A stretch of DNA of 64,000 nucleotides from CAIKMD01 sp963803265 (GCA_963803265.1 CAWDLZ010000002.1:310001-374000); one strand, 5' to 3'. Positions 45,004-54,271 are shown, counted from the stretch's first letter. Numbers and translations: made by a program. Notes: generated by a model not told the origin, from the letters alone.

Positions 45004-45768
45004 ATGGACGAGTTGAGAATTGCCGAAGGCCCGAGCGCCGCCTTGCGGCAGGAGCTGGACAAGCTCGCCAAGGGCGCGCGGATCTTGGAGCTCAACGGCC
45101 ATGGCGACCGGATTTTCGGCCATGTCGCGTTGCGCGATCCGGAAGGGCGCGGCTTCTGGCTGAAGCGCCACCAGATCTCGCTGGGCGAGGTGTTCGACGC
45201 GCGCGATTTCATCCTGGTCGATTTCGACGGCAAGCAGCTTCACGGCGCCGGCGTTCGCCACAGCGAATGGCCGATCCATGCCGAGATCCTGCGGGCCCGG
45301 CCCGACCTCAACGCCACCGCCCATACCCATCCGTTCTATTCGGTGATCTATTCCGCGGTGCGAAAGCCGCTCGGCTCGGTCTCGGGCCCGGGCGCAGCAC
45401 CGCCGCGCTTCGACGGCACTTCCGAGTTCATCGACACGCCCGAGCTCGGCCGGCGCCTTGCCGCCGCCTTCACGCACGGCGCCAAGATGATGCTGATGCG
45501 GCATCACGGCGTCGTGTTCGGCGGCCGCAATATCGAGGAAATGGTGCTCGCCGGCATCGAGCTCGAGCATCGCTGCCGCCAGATGCTCACCGTCGCCAGC
45601 GCGGACCTGCCCTTCGAATGGCCCGACGCCGAGGAGGTGACGCGTAAATTCAGCTCGGCCACCATGCGGGTAGGCTCGTCGCGGGGCCTGTGGGATCATT
45701 ATTGCCGCGTGCTGGCGCGCGCCGAGGCCCAGGGCGACCCGCGGCTCTCGGAGAGGTGCCTCCTGTGA
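45004..45768 (+). CDS. Class II aldolase/adducin-family protein
   Basis: The 254-residue protein has zinc ligands in TAHTHPFYS and MRHHGVVFGG and a family Glu/His helix (EWPIHAEILRARPDL). GGGAGGG precedes ATG 45004. It is coupled to the following FAH-type gene (GTGA overlap), a pairing expected for processing of meta-cleavage intermediates such as hydroxy-keto acids. Paralogous in family, but not closely similar, to 15114-15863. Confidence 0.88.
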   Translation: MDELRIAEGPSAALRQELDKLAKGARILELNGHGDRIFGHVALRDPEGRGFWLKRHQISLGEVFDARDFILVDFDGKQLHGAGVRHSEWPIHAEILRARPDLNATAHTHPFYSVIYSAVRKPLGSVSGPGAAPPRFDGTSEFIDTPELGRRLAAAFTHGAKMMLMRHHGVVFGGRNIEEMVLAGIELEHRCRQMLTVASADLPFEWPDAEEVTRKFSSATMRVGSSRGLWDHYCRVLARAEAQGDPRLSERCLL

Positions 45769-46725
45769 GCGACACATTCAAGCTGGCGACGGTATCGAGC
45801 GCCGGCAGCCCGCGTTTCGTCGCGCTCGTGCTCGACGACAAGGCGGTGGCGCTCGACGCCGTGCTGCCGCATCTCGGCACGGCAAGCGATGGCGATGTTC
45901 CGTTCGCTTCGGGCAGCATGCTCGGCCTGCTCGGGCATTGGGATCGCAGCTTCGAGACCTGTTGCGAAGCCGTGGCGCTCTTGCGCAAGGAAGGCCTCGT
46001 TGACAAGCGCTGGCGCGAAGCAGTGTCGCCGGTGACGAGCCTTCGGATCCATGCGCCGATCCCGCGGCCGTCCAAGATGCTATACGCGGCGATCAACTAT
46101 CCCCGGCCGGGCGACGAGAACCGCCGCAAGGACGACGGCATCGTCCGCCGTCCCTACATGTTCGAAAAGACCGCAAGTTGCGTGACCGGCCCCTATGACG
46201 ACGTCGTAAAGCCGCAGGGCTATGACGATATCGACGGCGAGGTCGAGCTCGGTCTCGTCATCGGCCGCGCGGGCAAGCGGATCGCGCCCGCGCGCGCGAT
46301 GGGCGCACGTCGCCGGCTTCATCGTCTGCAACGATCTGACTGTTCGCGGCTTCCGCAAGCCGGGCGAGCTGCCGATTCCCGGCGCGGATTGGTTCGGCTC
46401 GAAATGTCACGATGGCTTTGCCCCGCTGGGCCCCTATCTCGTGCCGCGCGCCTTCGTGCCGGATTGCCGCAATTTGCGGCTGACCTTGAAGGTCAATGGC
46501 GAGCTTCGCCAGGACGGCAATACGCGCGACATGATCCATTCGCCCGAGGCCCAGATCGCCCATATCTCGAACCAGCTCGCCTTCGAGCCCGGCGACGTGA
46601 TCTCGACCGGCACGCCCGGCGGCATTGGCCTCATCACCGGGAAATTCATCAACGCCGGCGATACGATCGAGGCTGAGATCGAGCTGCTCGGGTGCCAGCG
46701 CAACCGCCTCGTCGCGGATAGCTAG
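45765..46725 (+). CDS. Fumarylacetoacetate hydrolase-family protein (one frameshift)
   Basis: About 319 residues after removing one base at 46293-46299. It has the family metal site in DDIDGEVELGLVIGRAGK (acidic residues that bind Mg or Ca), FEKTASCVTGPYD before it, then FIVCNDLTVRGFR, ADWFGSKCHDGFAPLGPY and STGTPGGIG. Such enzymes act as hydratases, isomerases, decarboxylases or C-C hydrolases in aromatic catabolism. GTG 45765 overlaps the aldolase stop. Confidence 0.88.
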
Positions 46726-46738
46726 GAGGATCCGTGCC

Positions 46739-47122
46739 ATGCCCAAGCGGAAGGACCGCAGGCCGCCCGTGGCGATCGGCCATGTGTTTTTCGCGGCGAC
46801 GGACGTCGCCGGAGCCGGGCGCTGGTTCGAGACGGTGGGCTTGCGGCCGATCGCCGGCGACGACGATTACGCGGTGCTCGAGCTGCGTGGCGGGACCCAT
46901 CTCGTCGTCAGCCACGCGGCGCGGCGGCCGCGCCGGGGCACCGCTGCGCCCTTCGATCTGATGGTCGACGATATCGACGCGGCGCGGCGCAAATTCGCCG
47001 CCCGGCGCTTGCAGCCGTCGCGGATCAGCCGGGGCTCCATTCACGATGAATTCCACCTCGTCGGACCCGACGGCTATTGGGTCACGGTGCTGTCCTCGCA
47101 TGCCAGCCGGCGCGCCGTGTAA
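46739..47122 (+). CDS. Small VOC-superfamily protein
   Basis: The 127-residue protein has VAIGHVFFAATDVAGAGRWFETVGL (first module, His14 as ligand), a mid strand with GGTHLVVSH, and a second module ending DEFHLVGPDGYWVTVLS. AGGAGGA precedes the start. Third gene of the aldolase operon; likely a lyase, isomerase or dioxygenase of unknown substrate. Confidence 0.8.
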   Translation: MPKRKDRRPPVAIGHVFFAATDVAGAGRWFETVGLRPIAGDDDYAVLELRGGTHLVVSHAARRPRRGTAAPFDLMVDDIDAARRKFAARRLQPSRISRGSIHDEFHLVGPDGYWVTVLSSHASRRAV

Positions 47123-47217
47123 ACAGGGCACAGCATGAGGGAAGCCGAGGATTGGGCCGATATCGGCTCGGCGGCCGAAACGGACCCAAGGCCCGCCCGC
47201 TCGATATGTCGTGACGC

Positions 47218-47964
47218 TCAGCTCGGCTTCTGGAACTTCAGCACGTAGATGTCGATCGGGATTTTCGAGTTGAAGATGATGAAGTCGTGCGTATCGTTCG
47301 GGTTGCGCAGGAAATTGCCTTCGTCGACGAACTTGAATCCGGCCGCCTCGACTTCGCGCTTCTCGATATTCTCGTCGAGCCGGTGGAAGGTCTTTCCGGT
47401 GGTGACCGGCGCGCCGGGCAGGGCCGCGTAATCGGCCATCACGAGAATGCCCCCCGGCTTCAGCGCGTCGAACATCGCGCGGTCCATCTTGGCGCGATCG
47501 ACTGGCTGGTAGGTCGTGTCGTGATAAGCGAAGAAAAAGGTGATGAGGTCGAGATCGTGGACGTTCGGAGGCACCGGATCGTCGAACGGCCGCACGTCCG
47601 CAACGGCGTCGCTCATCGCCGGATGCTGCATCCGTTCCTTGAACGCCGCGGCGATGCGGGGGTCGGCGTTGGGCGAGTTCTGCCCATAGACCGTGCCGCC
47701 CGGCGCGACCGCGCGCGCCATCAATTCAGTGCTATAGCCCGCGTCCGCGCCCATATCGAGCACCTTCCAGCCCGGCCGCACGCCGGTGAAGGCCAAGAGC
47801 TGGACGGCGTCGCGACGTTGGTCGTTCTTGCGGTCGGCATCGGTCCGGTCGGGCTGCGCCAGGATGGCGGCGTAGTCGGGCGGGGGCGCCGCTGCGGGCG
47901 CGCAGGCCGCGACGAGCGCCGCCAGGGCAATGGCGGCGAAAACCGAACGGGCGAATCCTCTCAT
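47218..47964 (-). CDS. Lipoprotein-anchored class I SAM-dependent methyltransferase-like protein
   Basis: The 248-residue protein begins with a lipoprotein signal (SVFAAIALAALVAAC, Cys21 as lipid site) followed by a Rossmann methyltransferase domain: VRPGWKVLDMGADAGYSTELMAR (SAM motif I), a late LKPGGILVMADY. This matches the predicted methyltransferase family COG4798, several of which carry export signals. An exported SAM-binding protein is hard to reconcile with cytosolic SAM, so the true substrate or cofactor is open. Confidence 0.82.
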   Translation of the reverse strand: MRGFARSVFAAIALAALVAACAPAAAPPPDYAAILAQPDRTDADRKNDQRRDAVQLLAFTGVRPGWKVLDMGADAGYSTELMARAVAPGGTVYGQNSPNADPRIAAAFKERMQHPAMSDAVADVRPFDDPVPPNVHDLDLITFFFAYHDTTYQPVDRAKMDRAMFDALKPGGILVMADYAALPGAPVTTGKTFHRLDENIEKREVEAAGFKFVDEGNFLRNPNDTHDFIIFNSKIPIDIYVLKFQKPS

Positions 47965-48082
47965 CGTGTTCCCCTCTGGTCGAGCGCGGGCGAATTCCCG
48001 TGATCTTGACCTAGCCGATCCGGACTCCGCAACCGCTTTCGCTACACGTTCGCGTGTCGGGGGCTCGGAGCATGATCGGTTC

Positions 48083-48097
48083 AGGCTGGATCAGCCT
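48083..48097 (-). terminator. Short stem-loop at the end of the dioxygenase gene
   Basis: AGGCTG-GAT-CAGCCT, a perfect 6-bp stem, overlaps the TAG stop of the LigB gene on the minus strand. It may mark the end of the dehydrogenase-to-LigB transcription unit; no T run follows. Confidence 0.35.
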
Positions 48098-49091
48098 AAG
48101 GGTGCCACGAGACGAAGCCCATCGCGTTCCCGGTTCCGGCCACCGAGCGATAGCACGGCACGTAATCGACGATTGTGACATCTGCGCCGAGCTCGGCCAT
48201 CGCGCCCGCGACCGGAATCCAGTTCTTCACCTCCGACGTGCCCGACTGGAAGATCGGCTCGCCCAACGCCGCGATCTGGTCGATGTCACGGCGCCGCATC
48301 GCATCGAAGAACGCATTGTCAACGTCTTCGTCGATCACGAAATGGCTCAATCCGCCCGAGGCTAGGAGCGCCACGCGCGCATCGCTCTCCCAGGACTTGA
48401 TCGCGCGCGCCAGCGCCTTGCCGAACTCATAGCAGCGCCGCACCGTCGGCTGGTTGGGCGGATAATAGGTGTTGAGCGCCACCGGCACGTTGGGCGCGAC
48501 CCGATCGCCCATGATCTGGCGGTAAACGAAGCCATAGGCGTGGGGCGTCTCGTCGCGCGGCAGGTGCTTTACGGCCGCGACCTCGAAATTCTCGGCGGTG
48601 ACGCGCTCGATCAAATGGCGGCCCAGCGCCGGCACGCCGGAATAGCGCGCGCCGCCCGGCGGGATATGGCCCGGCAGCGCGATCGCGACGCCAGGGGCAA
48701 GGCGCGCCACGCGCTCCTCGGATAACGGGTTGTTGACGATGGTATCGCCCCAGAACACGGTGAAGGCCGGCACCAATGCCTCGTCGAACATTTCCATGTG
48801 GTCGTTGCCGACGATCACCGCGATGTCGCATTTGGCGGCTTCATAGCTCGCGGCAAGCGCGGCGATGGCGCGGCGGCAAGCCGCATGGCGCTTCCGCCAG
48901 ATCTCCAACGTGATCTGGCGCTCGAAATGCGCCGCCTTGCGCGCCTCGACCAGTTGATCGAAGGTCCAGGTGCGGCCCTTCCAATGGTGGATCGCCCCGC
49001 GGTCGAAAATCGCGCGCTGGCCCCATTCCTCGGGCGGGGTCGACAGCATCGGGCCGTGCGAGGTTCCCAGTCCGAGCACGATCCTCGCCAT
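48096..49091 (-). CDS. LigB-type extradiol ring-opening dioxygenase
   Basis: The 331-residue protein keeps the full LigB active site: His12 in LGTSHGPML and the His in VGNDHMEMF as iron ligands, Glu in GTSEVKNWIPVAGA, and the catalytic His in ASGGLSHFVID. It should open a catecholic or hydroxylated aromatic acid ring using Fe(II) and O2. It starts right after the bicupin stop, so the two are likely co-expressed. No LigA-type gene is adjacent. Confidence 0.9.
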   Translation of the reverse strand: MARIVLGLGTSHGPMLSTPPEEWGQRAIFDRGAIHHWKGRTWTFDQLVEARKAAHFERQITLEIWRKRHAACRRAIAALAASYEAAKCDIAVIVGNDHMEMFDEALVPAFTVFWGDTIVNNPLSEERVARLAPGVAIALPGHIPPGGARYSGVPALGRHLIERVTAENFEVAAVKHLPRDETPHAYGFVYRQIMGDRVAPNVPVALNTYYPPNQPTVRRCYEFGKALARAIKSWESDARVALLASGGLSHFVIDEDVDNAFFDAMRRRDIDQIAALGEPIFQSGTSEVKNWIPVAGAMAELGADVTIVDYVPCYRSVAGTGNAMGFVSWHP

Positions 49092-50207
49092 TTACGACGC
49101 TTTCGGCAGATCGGCCAATTCCGCCTGATAAGCCTCGTCCATGCGCGGCTTCAAATTATGCCGCGCCAGCGCCTCGGAAAAGAGCTGGCGCACCACCGGT
49201 TTCTCATCCGCGTAATCGATCTGATCGCCGCCGAGCCGCTTGCTGATCCAGGCCTTTGGCACGCCTTGGGCATTCCGGATCGAGACCACTTCGTGCTTGA
49301 ACGCCAGATACCGGGCCGGCGTCGTGCCCGTGTTGAAATGCTGGTGGAACCAGAGGTTGGGCGGAACGATCATCGATCCGATCTGCCAGTCATAGCGCTG
49401 CGGCTCTTCGCCCTCCGGCCACATCAGCGAGTAGCCTTCGCCGCTCATGATGATCACATGCGCCCCGGGGCCGTGGCAATGCGCCTTCTTGTAGGTGCCG
49501 ATCGGGAACTGCGAGATGTGGCTGTTCATCGAGCCCTTGGCCATGTTGAAGCGGATATGGCCGCCGCCCGCGCCACGCTCCTTGGCGCTGATGAGCGGCA
49601 GGTTGACGGCGTCGGCGACGAAATTCGTCTCCAGCAGCAGCCCTTTTTGCTCGCCCTTGTTGGCGAAATAGTCGGGCTCGCCGGCGAAGCGGTTCTTGAA
49701 ATCGTAGGGTGTGTTGAACACGAAATTTATGTCTTCATAGAGATTGATCACTGCCGGGCCATTGGTCACCGCGACGTAGCGCGCCGGCTTCAGGCCTTGA
49801 CCGTTGAAGTGCTGATGCCACGCGTTGAGCGGGATCGCGAACATCGATCCCGCTTTCCACTCGAACGTCATGCGGCTGCCGGCATCGTTCCAAACCGTGG
49901 TCGAACCGCGGCCGTCCAGCACATAGATCATCTCTTCGAACAACTGGCGCAGCGGCGCCAGCTTGCCGCCGGGCGGGATCTCGCAGACATAGCAGTCGTT
50001 CGAGGTTCGCGACGCCTCGTGGTTGATGTAGACGCCGCTGCCGCCGCGCCGCGCCCAGCGCTTGAGCGCGACAGTGTGCAGGTTCGGCACGTAATGCGCG
50101 CTGATGATGTCGAGCCCTTCATTGGCCACCCAGTGGGTGTAGGGAGAGTCCTTCTCGGTGGCGAATTTCTCCGCCATTTCGTCCGAAACGATCGCGTTCT
50201 TGGCCAT
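49092..50207 (-). CDS. Bicupin protein (gentisate dioxygenase-like fold)
   Basis: The 371-residue protein consists of two homologous cupin halves. Each half ends a strand with a WHQHFN or FHQHFN motif (NAWHQHFNGQG and LWFHQHFNTGT) followed by PARY, and each has an upstream metal motif, e.g. HCHGPGAHVIIMSGEGYSL in the second half. The organisation recalls gentisate and related ring-cleaving dioxygenases, but overall similarity is not specific enough to name a substrate. MAKN at 50207 is the start, with GGGAGAG upstream. It lies between eutA-like and ligB-like genes. Confidence 0.82.
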   Translation of the reverse strand: MAKNAIVSDEMAEKFATEKDSPYTHWVANEGLDIISAHYVPNLHTVALKRWARRGGSGVYINHEASRTSNDCYVCEIPPGGKLAPLRQLFEEMIYVLDGRGSTTVWNDAGSRMTFEWKAGSMFAIPLNAWHQHFNGQGLKPARYVAVTNGPAVINLYEDINFVFNTPYDFKNRFAGEPDYFANKGEQKGLLLETNFVADAVNLPLISAKERGAGGGHIRFNMAKGSMNSHISQFPIGTYKKAHCHGPGAHVIIMSGEGYSLMWPEGEEPQRYDWQIGSMIVPPNLWFHQHFNTGTTPARYLAFKHEVVSIRNAQGVPKAWISKRLGGDQIDYADEKPVVRQLFSEALARHNLKPRMDEAYQAELADLPKAS

Positions 50208-50225
50208 GTATCTCTCCCGCAAGCC

Positions 50226-51923
50226 TCAAGAGTGGCGGTGTGGTTCGGCTGGATTGCCGCGGTGGTGGTGATCGTGGTGATGATCGTGACGGCGGCGATG
50301 GGGAGCGCGGTTCGCCATCCTCGGATCCTGGTTGAACACCAGGGATTTGACGGTGACCGGCACGGTCTGCGAGGGCAGACGGATGCGGCCCAGATCGACA
50401 TAGTCGAAGTCCCATAGGACGACACCGTCGATGACGAGGACCTCGCTCGCGACCAACAGCTCCTCGCGCAGGATCCCGCCCAGCGTCTGGGCCAGATCGC
50501 CGTCGAGAATGAGATAGACCGGCTGCTTCCGCGCGATCGTATTGGCGAGGCCCTTGACGATGCCGTTCGCGAAAGCGGCGACGCGCTCATGCGCTGGCAT
50601 TCCACGCCAATGAAAGGCGAGGCCGACCTCGTTGGCGCCCTCGCTCAGGTCGAAAGCCCTGAAGTGATCGCCAATGGCGCGCGCCAGCCGATCGCTGTCG
50701 ATCTCTTCCGGGAAATCGTAGTCCGGCTGAAGGACTTGAAGGTTTTTGCGCGGCAGCAATGCGCCCGGATTCGAGATGTAGATCGTGTTCCCGCTTAGCT
50801 GCACCGAATATTCGGAGGCGCCCAGCGCGGTCGCTCTTATGCATTCGCCGGCCGGCAGCAACGGCCAAGGCAGCGCCCCGGCGTCGAGCTTGCGCCGCAA
50901 GGCCGAGCCGAGCAGCCTTCCCATGTCGCCGAAGTCGCGGGTCTCTCTTTGGTACACATACTCGGCGACGCCGCCCGAGACCATGACGCCTTCGATGGGG
51001 CCGAAATCGGCGAGCGCATCCGTGAGGTAAAGACCCTTTACGGCGGCCGTTAGATCGCGCTCGCGCACCGCGGTCACGAGCGCGTCCGCCATCCATTCCG
51101 CGACGCGCTCCATCGAAGCGGAATCGGCGCGCTCGCCCAGCGCCCACGTGAAGCCCGCCAGCGACGCCAAGTGACGCCCTGCCGGGTCGAGCCGGACGAT
51201 ACGCCCGTTGCTGTCCACCACGTGCAGCCGCCCTCCGATGTGAATCGCCGCGGTTCCAACGACGCGCCCGGCCTCGATGACGGCCAGCTTGGTCGTGCCG
51301 CCGCCGATGTCGATGTTGAGGATGCGCTTACCTTCAACGCTCGACACGCGCGCGGCGCCCGAGCCATATCCGGCGAGCATCGCTTCCATGTGATGTCCCG
51401 CCGCCGCGCACACGAAGTCTCCGCCTTTTTCGGCGAGAATCCCGGCGATCGCCTCGGCGTTCTCGCGTCGCAGCGCCTCGCCGGTCAGGATCACCGCACC
51501 GGTATCGATATCCTCGGGCCGCAGCCCGGCCGCGCGGTATGCGTCGTCGATGATCGCGCCCAGCGCGTGCTCGTCGATGCGCTCGTCGCTGGAATACGGA
51601 GTCAGCGCCACCGGCGACTGGGAGAGCGTCTCGCGCGAGACCACGAAATAGCGGCTGGAGAGATCCTCGCCGAGCCGGCGGAGGTTGATGCGGGAAAAGA
51701 TCACTTGGGTTCCCGAGGATCCGATATCGATGCCGACGCTCACCAACGAGACATGGTCCTGGATCCAGATCGGGTTGTCCTCGATCGGTGTGTCCTCGTC
51801 GAAGTGGTCGTGATCGTGATCGGCGGCCTCGCCAGGGCGGTGGGCGTGGTTGAGTTCCTGGCCATAGGCATGGTCCGCCATGCGATGCGCGCGCGTCTCG
51901 GACGGATCATCCTTATCGACCAT
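50226..51923 (-). CDS. eutA: EutA-like reactivating ATPase with histidine-rich ends, no EutBC nearby
   Basis: The 565-residue protein aligns along its length with EutA, the ASKHA-fold factor that reactivates cobalamin-dependent ethanolamine ammonia-lyase: SVGIDIGSSGTQVIFSR, TGAVILTGEALRREN, ILNIDIGGGTTKLAV, GGRLHVVDSNGRIV and C-terminal RLPSQTVPVTVKSLVF. Outside the core there is an N-terminal extension with seven His in residues 13-40 (HDHDH) and a C-terminal tail with ten His in the last 24 residues (HDHHHDHHH), both absent from enteric EutA. The genes for the lyase are not in the window; the neighbours are a bicupin and a LigB dioxygenase. A metal-handling or metalloenzyme-reactivation role is an inference. 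Confidence 0.88.
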   Translation of the reverse strand: MVDKDDPSETRAHRMADHAYGQELNHAHRPGEAADHDHDHFDEDTPIEDNPIWIQDHVSLVSVGIDIGSSGTQVIFSRINLRRLGEDLSSRYFVVSRETLSQSPVALTPYSSDERIDEHALGAIIDDAYRAAGLRPEDIDTGAVILTGEALRRENAEAIAGILAEKGGDFVCAAAGHHMEAMLAGYGSGAARVSSVEGKRILNIDIGGGTTKLAVIEAGRVVGTAAIHIGGRLHVVDSNGRIVRLDPAGRHLASLAGFTWALGERADSASMERVAEWMADALVTAVRERDLTAAVKGLYLTDALADFGPIEGVMVSGGVAEYVYQRETRDFGDMGRLLGSALRRKLDAGALPWPLLPAGECIRATALGASEYSVQLSGNTIYISNPGALLPRKNLQVLQPDYDFPEEIDSDRLARAIGDHFRAFDLSEGANEVGLAFHWRGMPAHERVAAFANGIVKGLANTIARKQPVYLILDGDLAQTLGGILREELLVASEVLVIDGVVLWDFDYVDLGRIRLPSQTVPVTVKSLVFNQDPRMANRAPHRRRHDHHHDHHHRGNPAEPHRHS

Positions 51924-51956
51924 CTTTAAGTACCGGCCACCGCAGTCGCGCCGAGC

Positions 51957-52349
51957 CTAGATTGTGATGCCCTTCCAGGCATGGTTGGGCTCGGTAATAT
52001 CGAACACGACGCCGAAAGGATCGCGGTATTTGATCTCGACGGCCATGCCGGTGCGGCCCTCGGTCAGGAACTTGCCGCCATTGTCCTTGATGCGCTGGTC
52101 CATTCCGGAGAATTCCTTGGTGTCGACGACGAAGCCGATGTGATGCAGCCCCACGAAATCCTTGCCGCGCTCGTCACCGGCGTCTGCGTCGCTCTTGAAT
52201 TTCAACAGCGTCACGTTCATCACGCCATCAGAGAGGCTGACCGCGACCTCGTTCTCGCTATGCTTGGTGAAACCGAAGACCTTCTCGTAGAATTCCGCCT
52301 CGCGCTTGAGGTCGCTCACGGTGATGGCGATGTGTCTGAGCTTGGCCAT
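51957..52349 (-). CDS. VOC-superfamily protein (lactoylglutathione lyase-like)
   Basis: The 130-residue protein opens MAKLRHIAITVSDLKREAEFYEKVFGF with His6 as likely ligand, has the second module VGLHHIGFVVDT and ends with KYRDPFGVVFDITE, where the metal Glu is expected. It resembles the operon-embedded VOC gene at 7922-8281. Part of the minus-strand unit with the dehydrogenase and EutA-like genes. Confidence 0.85.
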   Translation of the reverse strand: MAKLRHIAITVSDLKREAEFYEKVFGFTKHSENEVAVSLSDGVMNVTLLKFKSDADAGDERGKDFVGLHHIGFVVDTKEFSGMDQRIKDNGGKFLTEGRTGMAVEIKYRDPFGVVFDITEPNHAWKGITI

Positions 52350-52391
52350 TGTCCACCTTCATGGGTTTGGGTACACGTCTGCGGCATCCTA

Positions 52392-53345
52392 TCAAATCGC
52401 GACCAGATGGGCGAGGGCTTGCCCCGCGAGCCGCCGCGCCAGATTGTCGCCCGCGACCTTTGCGAGGCGGATTCCCATGACCGGTCCCGAGGCGCCCGCC
52501 ATATGCGGCGAGATGATGAGGTTCGGCGCATCCCAAAGCTCATGCAATTCGGGCAGCGGTTCCGGGTCGGTCACGTCGATGCCGGCGCCTGCGATGACGC
52601 CGTCCTTGAGCGCCGCGGCAAGCGCCACGCAGTCAACGACATAGCCGCGCGCGATGTTCACCAAGACGGCGCTGCGCTTCATCAGCGCAAGCTCGGTCGC
52701 GCCGATGAGGTGGCGCGATTGCGGGCTCGCGGCCAATGCGATCACGACCGCGTCGGCGCGCGGCAGGATTTGGTGCAGCATCGTCACCGGCGCGGCCTCG
52801 TCGGACTGAGGATGCGGGTGGGCACTCCTGGTTACGGCGATGACATGGGCTCCGAATTCCTTCAAGAGCCGGCCGATCTCGGCGCCGATATAGCCGAAGC
52901 CGATGACCGCCACGGTGCCGCCGAACGGAATCGCGCAAAGCGGACCCTGGGTGCGGTCCCAGTAATGGCGCTTCTGGCTCGCGAGGAACGCGGGAAAGCG
53001 CTTTTGCGCGCCCAGCAGCAGCGCCATCGCGTGGGTCGCAACCGAGGGCGCGAAGGCGTCGCCCGCATTGGTGACGACCACCCCCGAAGGCACGCCGTGC
53101 CGGGCGACACCGTCAAACCCCGCGGATAACAACTGTATCCATTTGAGGTTCTTCGCTCGGTCCTTGAGCAGGCGCGCGATTTCGGGCGAATAGAGCGAAT
53201 CCGGAATGAGCAGCAGTTCCATCGTCGCGGCAGCGGCCGCGATCTCGGCCTCGCTCTTTGCCACCGTCACCGTGTCGCCGACCAGTTCCCTGAGCCGCGC
53301 CACCATGGGGGCGGGGTTTTGCATGGCGCGAATGACGATATTCAT
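52392..53345 (-). CDS. D-2-hydroxyacid dehydrogenase family protein
   Basis: The 317-residue NAD(P)-dependent enzyme has the dinucleotide motif VIGFGYIGAEIG, the catalytic Arg in VNIARGYVVD, a Glu in DPEPLP and the catalytic His in SPHMAGAS. The likely start is 53345 (MNIVIRAM), though an ATG at 53369 is in frame. It could reduce a 2-keto acid from ring cleavage. It is divergent from the hydratase-lyase gene with 80 bases between. Confidence 0.88.
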   Translation of the reverse strand: MNIVIRAMQNPAPMVARLRELVGDTVTVAKSEAEIAAAAATMELLLIPDSLYSPEIARLLKDRAKNLKWIQLLSAGFDGVARHGVPSGVVVTNAGDAFAPSVATHAMALLLGAQKRFPAFLASQKRHYWDRTQGPLCAIPFGGTVAVIGFGYIGAEIGRLLKEFGAHVIAVTRSAHPHPQSDEAAPVTMLHQILPRADAVVIALAASPQSRHLIGATELALMKRSAVLVNIARGYVVDCVALAAALKDGVIAGAGIDVTDPEPLPELHELWDAPNLIISPHMAGASGPVMGIRLAKVAGDNLARRLAGQALAHLVAI

Positions 53346-53425
53346 CGGAGAAGGTTGAGATATCGCCATCGGCGTGTCAAATTGGGCGCCTTGGTCGAGA
53401 AAAGATTGAAAGTGGAGGAGCAACG

Positions 53426-54271
53426 ATGCCTGCCGATAAAATGCCGGGTGGCAAGAACGTTCTGATCCAGTTCGAGGACGGGATCGCCTGGGTCACGCTG
53501 AACCGTCCCGAGAAGCGCAATTGCATGAGTCCGGCCTTGAACGACGAGATGGTCGAGGTTCTCGACGCGCTCGAGATCGACGAGCGGTGCCAGGTCCTGG
53601 TGCTTACCGGGGCGGGCGAGGCGTTCTCGGCCGGTATGGACCTGCGCGAATTCTTCCGCGCCACCGACGGCTTGCCTTACGTCAAGCAGATGCGGGTGCG
53701 TCGCTCCTCGGCGACTTGGCAGTGGCACCAGCTGGCGCATTTCGCCAAGCCGACGATCGCGATGGTCAATGGCTGGTGCTTCGGCGGCGCCTTCACGCCG
53801 CTCATTTCTTGCGATCTCGCGATCGCGGCCGAAGAGGCCAATTTCGGCGTCTCGGAAATCAATTGGGGCATCATCCCTGGCGGCCAGGTGACGCGCTCTT
53901 TGGTTCAGGCGATGAGCGTTCGCAACGCGATGTATTACACGCTGACCGGCGAGACCTTCAACGGCAAGCAGGCCGCGCAGATGGGCATCGTCAACGAGGC
54001 GGTGCCGAAGGCGAAGTTGCGCGAGCGCACGACCGAGCTCGCCAAGATGCTAATCGCCAAGAACCCGCACGCGCTGCGCGCCTGCAAAGAGGCGATTCGC
54101 GGCTGTATCGGCATGCCGTTTGAGGTCTCGGGCGATTATCTCGCGGCGAAGAGCTCGCAGCTCCGGTTGGTCGATGACGAGGGCGGGCGCACTCAGGGCC
54201 TGACGCAGTTCCTCGACGAGAAATCCTACCGCCCCGGCCTCGGGCCGATGGCGCGCCCGAAAAAGACGTAA
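53426..54271 (+). CDS. ech: p-Hydroxycinnamoyl-CoA hydratase/lyase (feruloyl-CoA hydratase-lyase)
   Basis: The 281-residue crotonase-fold protein closely follows the HCHL (Ech/FerB) subfamily: LNRPEKRNCMSPALN, the oxyanion region SAGMDLREFF, MVNGWCFGGAFTPLISCDLA, and the catalytic Glu144 in SEINWGIIPGG; the end QFLDEKSYRPGL is also characteristic. The enzyme hydrates feruloyl-, caffeoyl- or coumaroyl-CoA and cleaves it to vanillin, protocatechualdehyde or 4-hydroxybenzaldehyde plus acetyl-CoA. GGAGG lies at 53417. The ligase gene follows after 20 bases. Confidence 0.93.
   Translation: MPADKMPGGKNVLIQFEDGIAWVTLNRPEKRNCMSPALNDEMVEVLDALEIDERCQVLVLTGAGEAFSAGMDLREFFRATDGLPYVKQMRVRRSSATWQWHQLAHFAKPTIAMVNGWCFGGAFTPLISCDLAIAAEEANFGVSEINWGIIPGGQVTRSLVQAMSVRNAMYYTLTGETFNGKQAAQMGIVNEAVPKAKLRERTTELAKMLIAKNPHALRACKEAIRGCIGMPFEVSGDYLAAKSSQLRLVDDEGGRTQGLTQFLDEKSYRPGLGPMARPKKT

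Noticed and set aside
48798..50417. Plus-strand frame of 539 codons opposite the LigB and bicupin genes
   Set aside because: Shadow frame; the minus strand carries intact motifs of both enzymes.
49092..51923. A complete ethanolamine utilisation locus
   Set aside because: Only eutA is recognisable; no eutB, eutC or microcompartment shell genes lie in the window.
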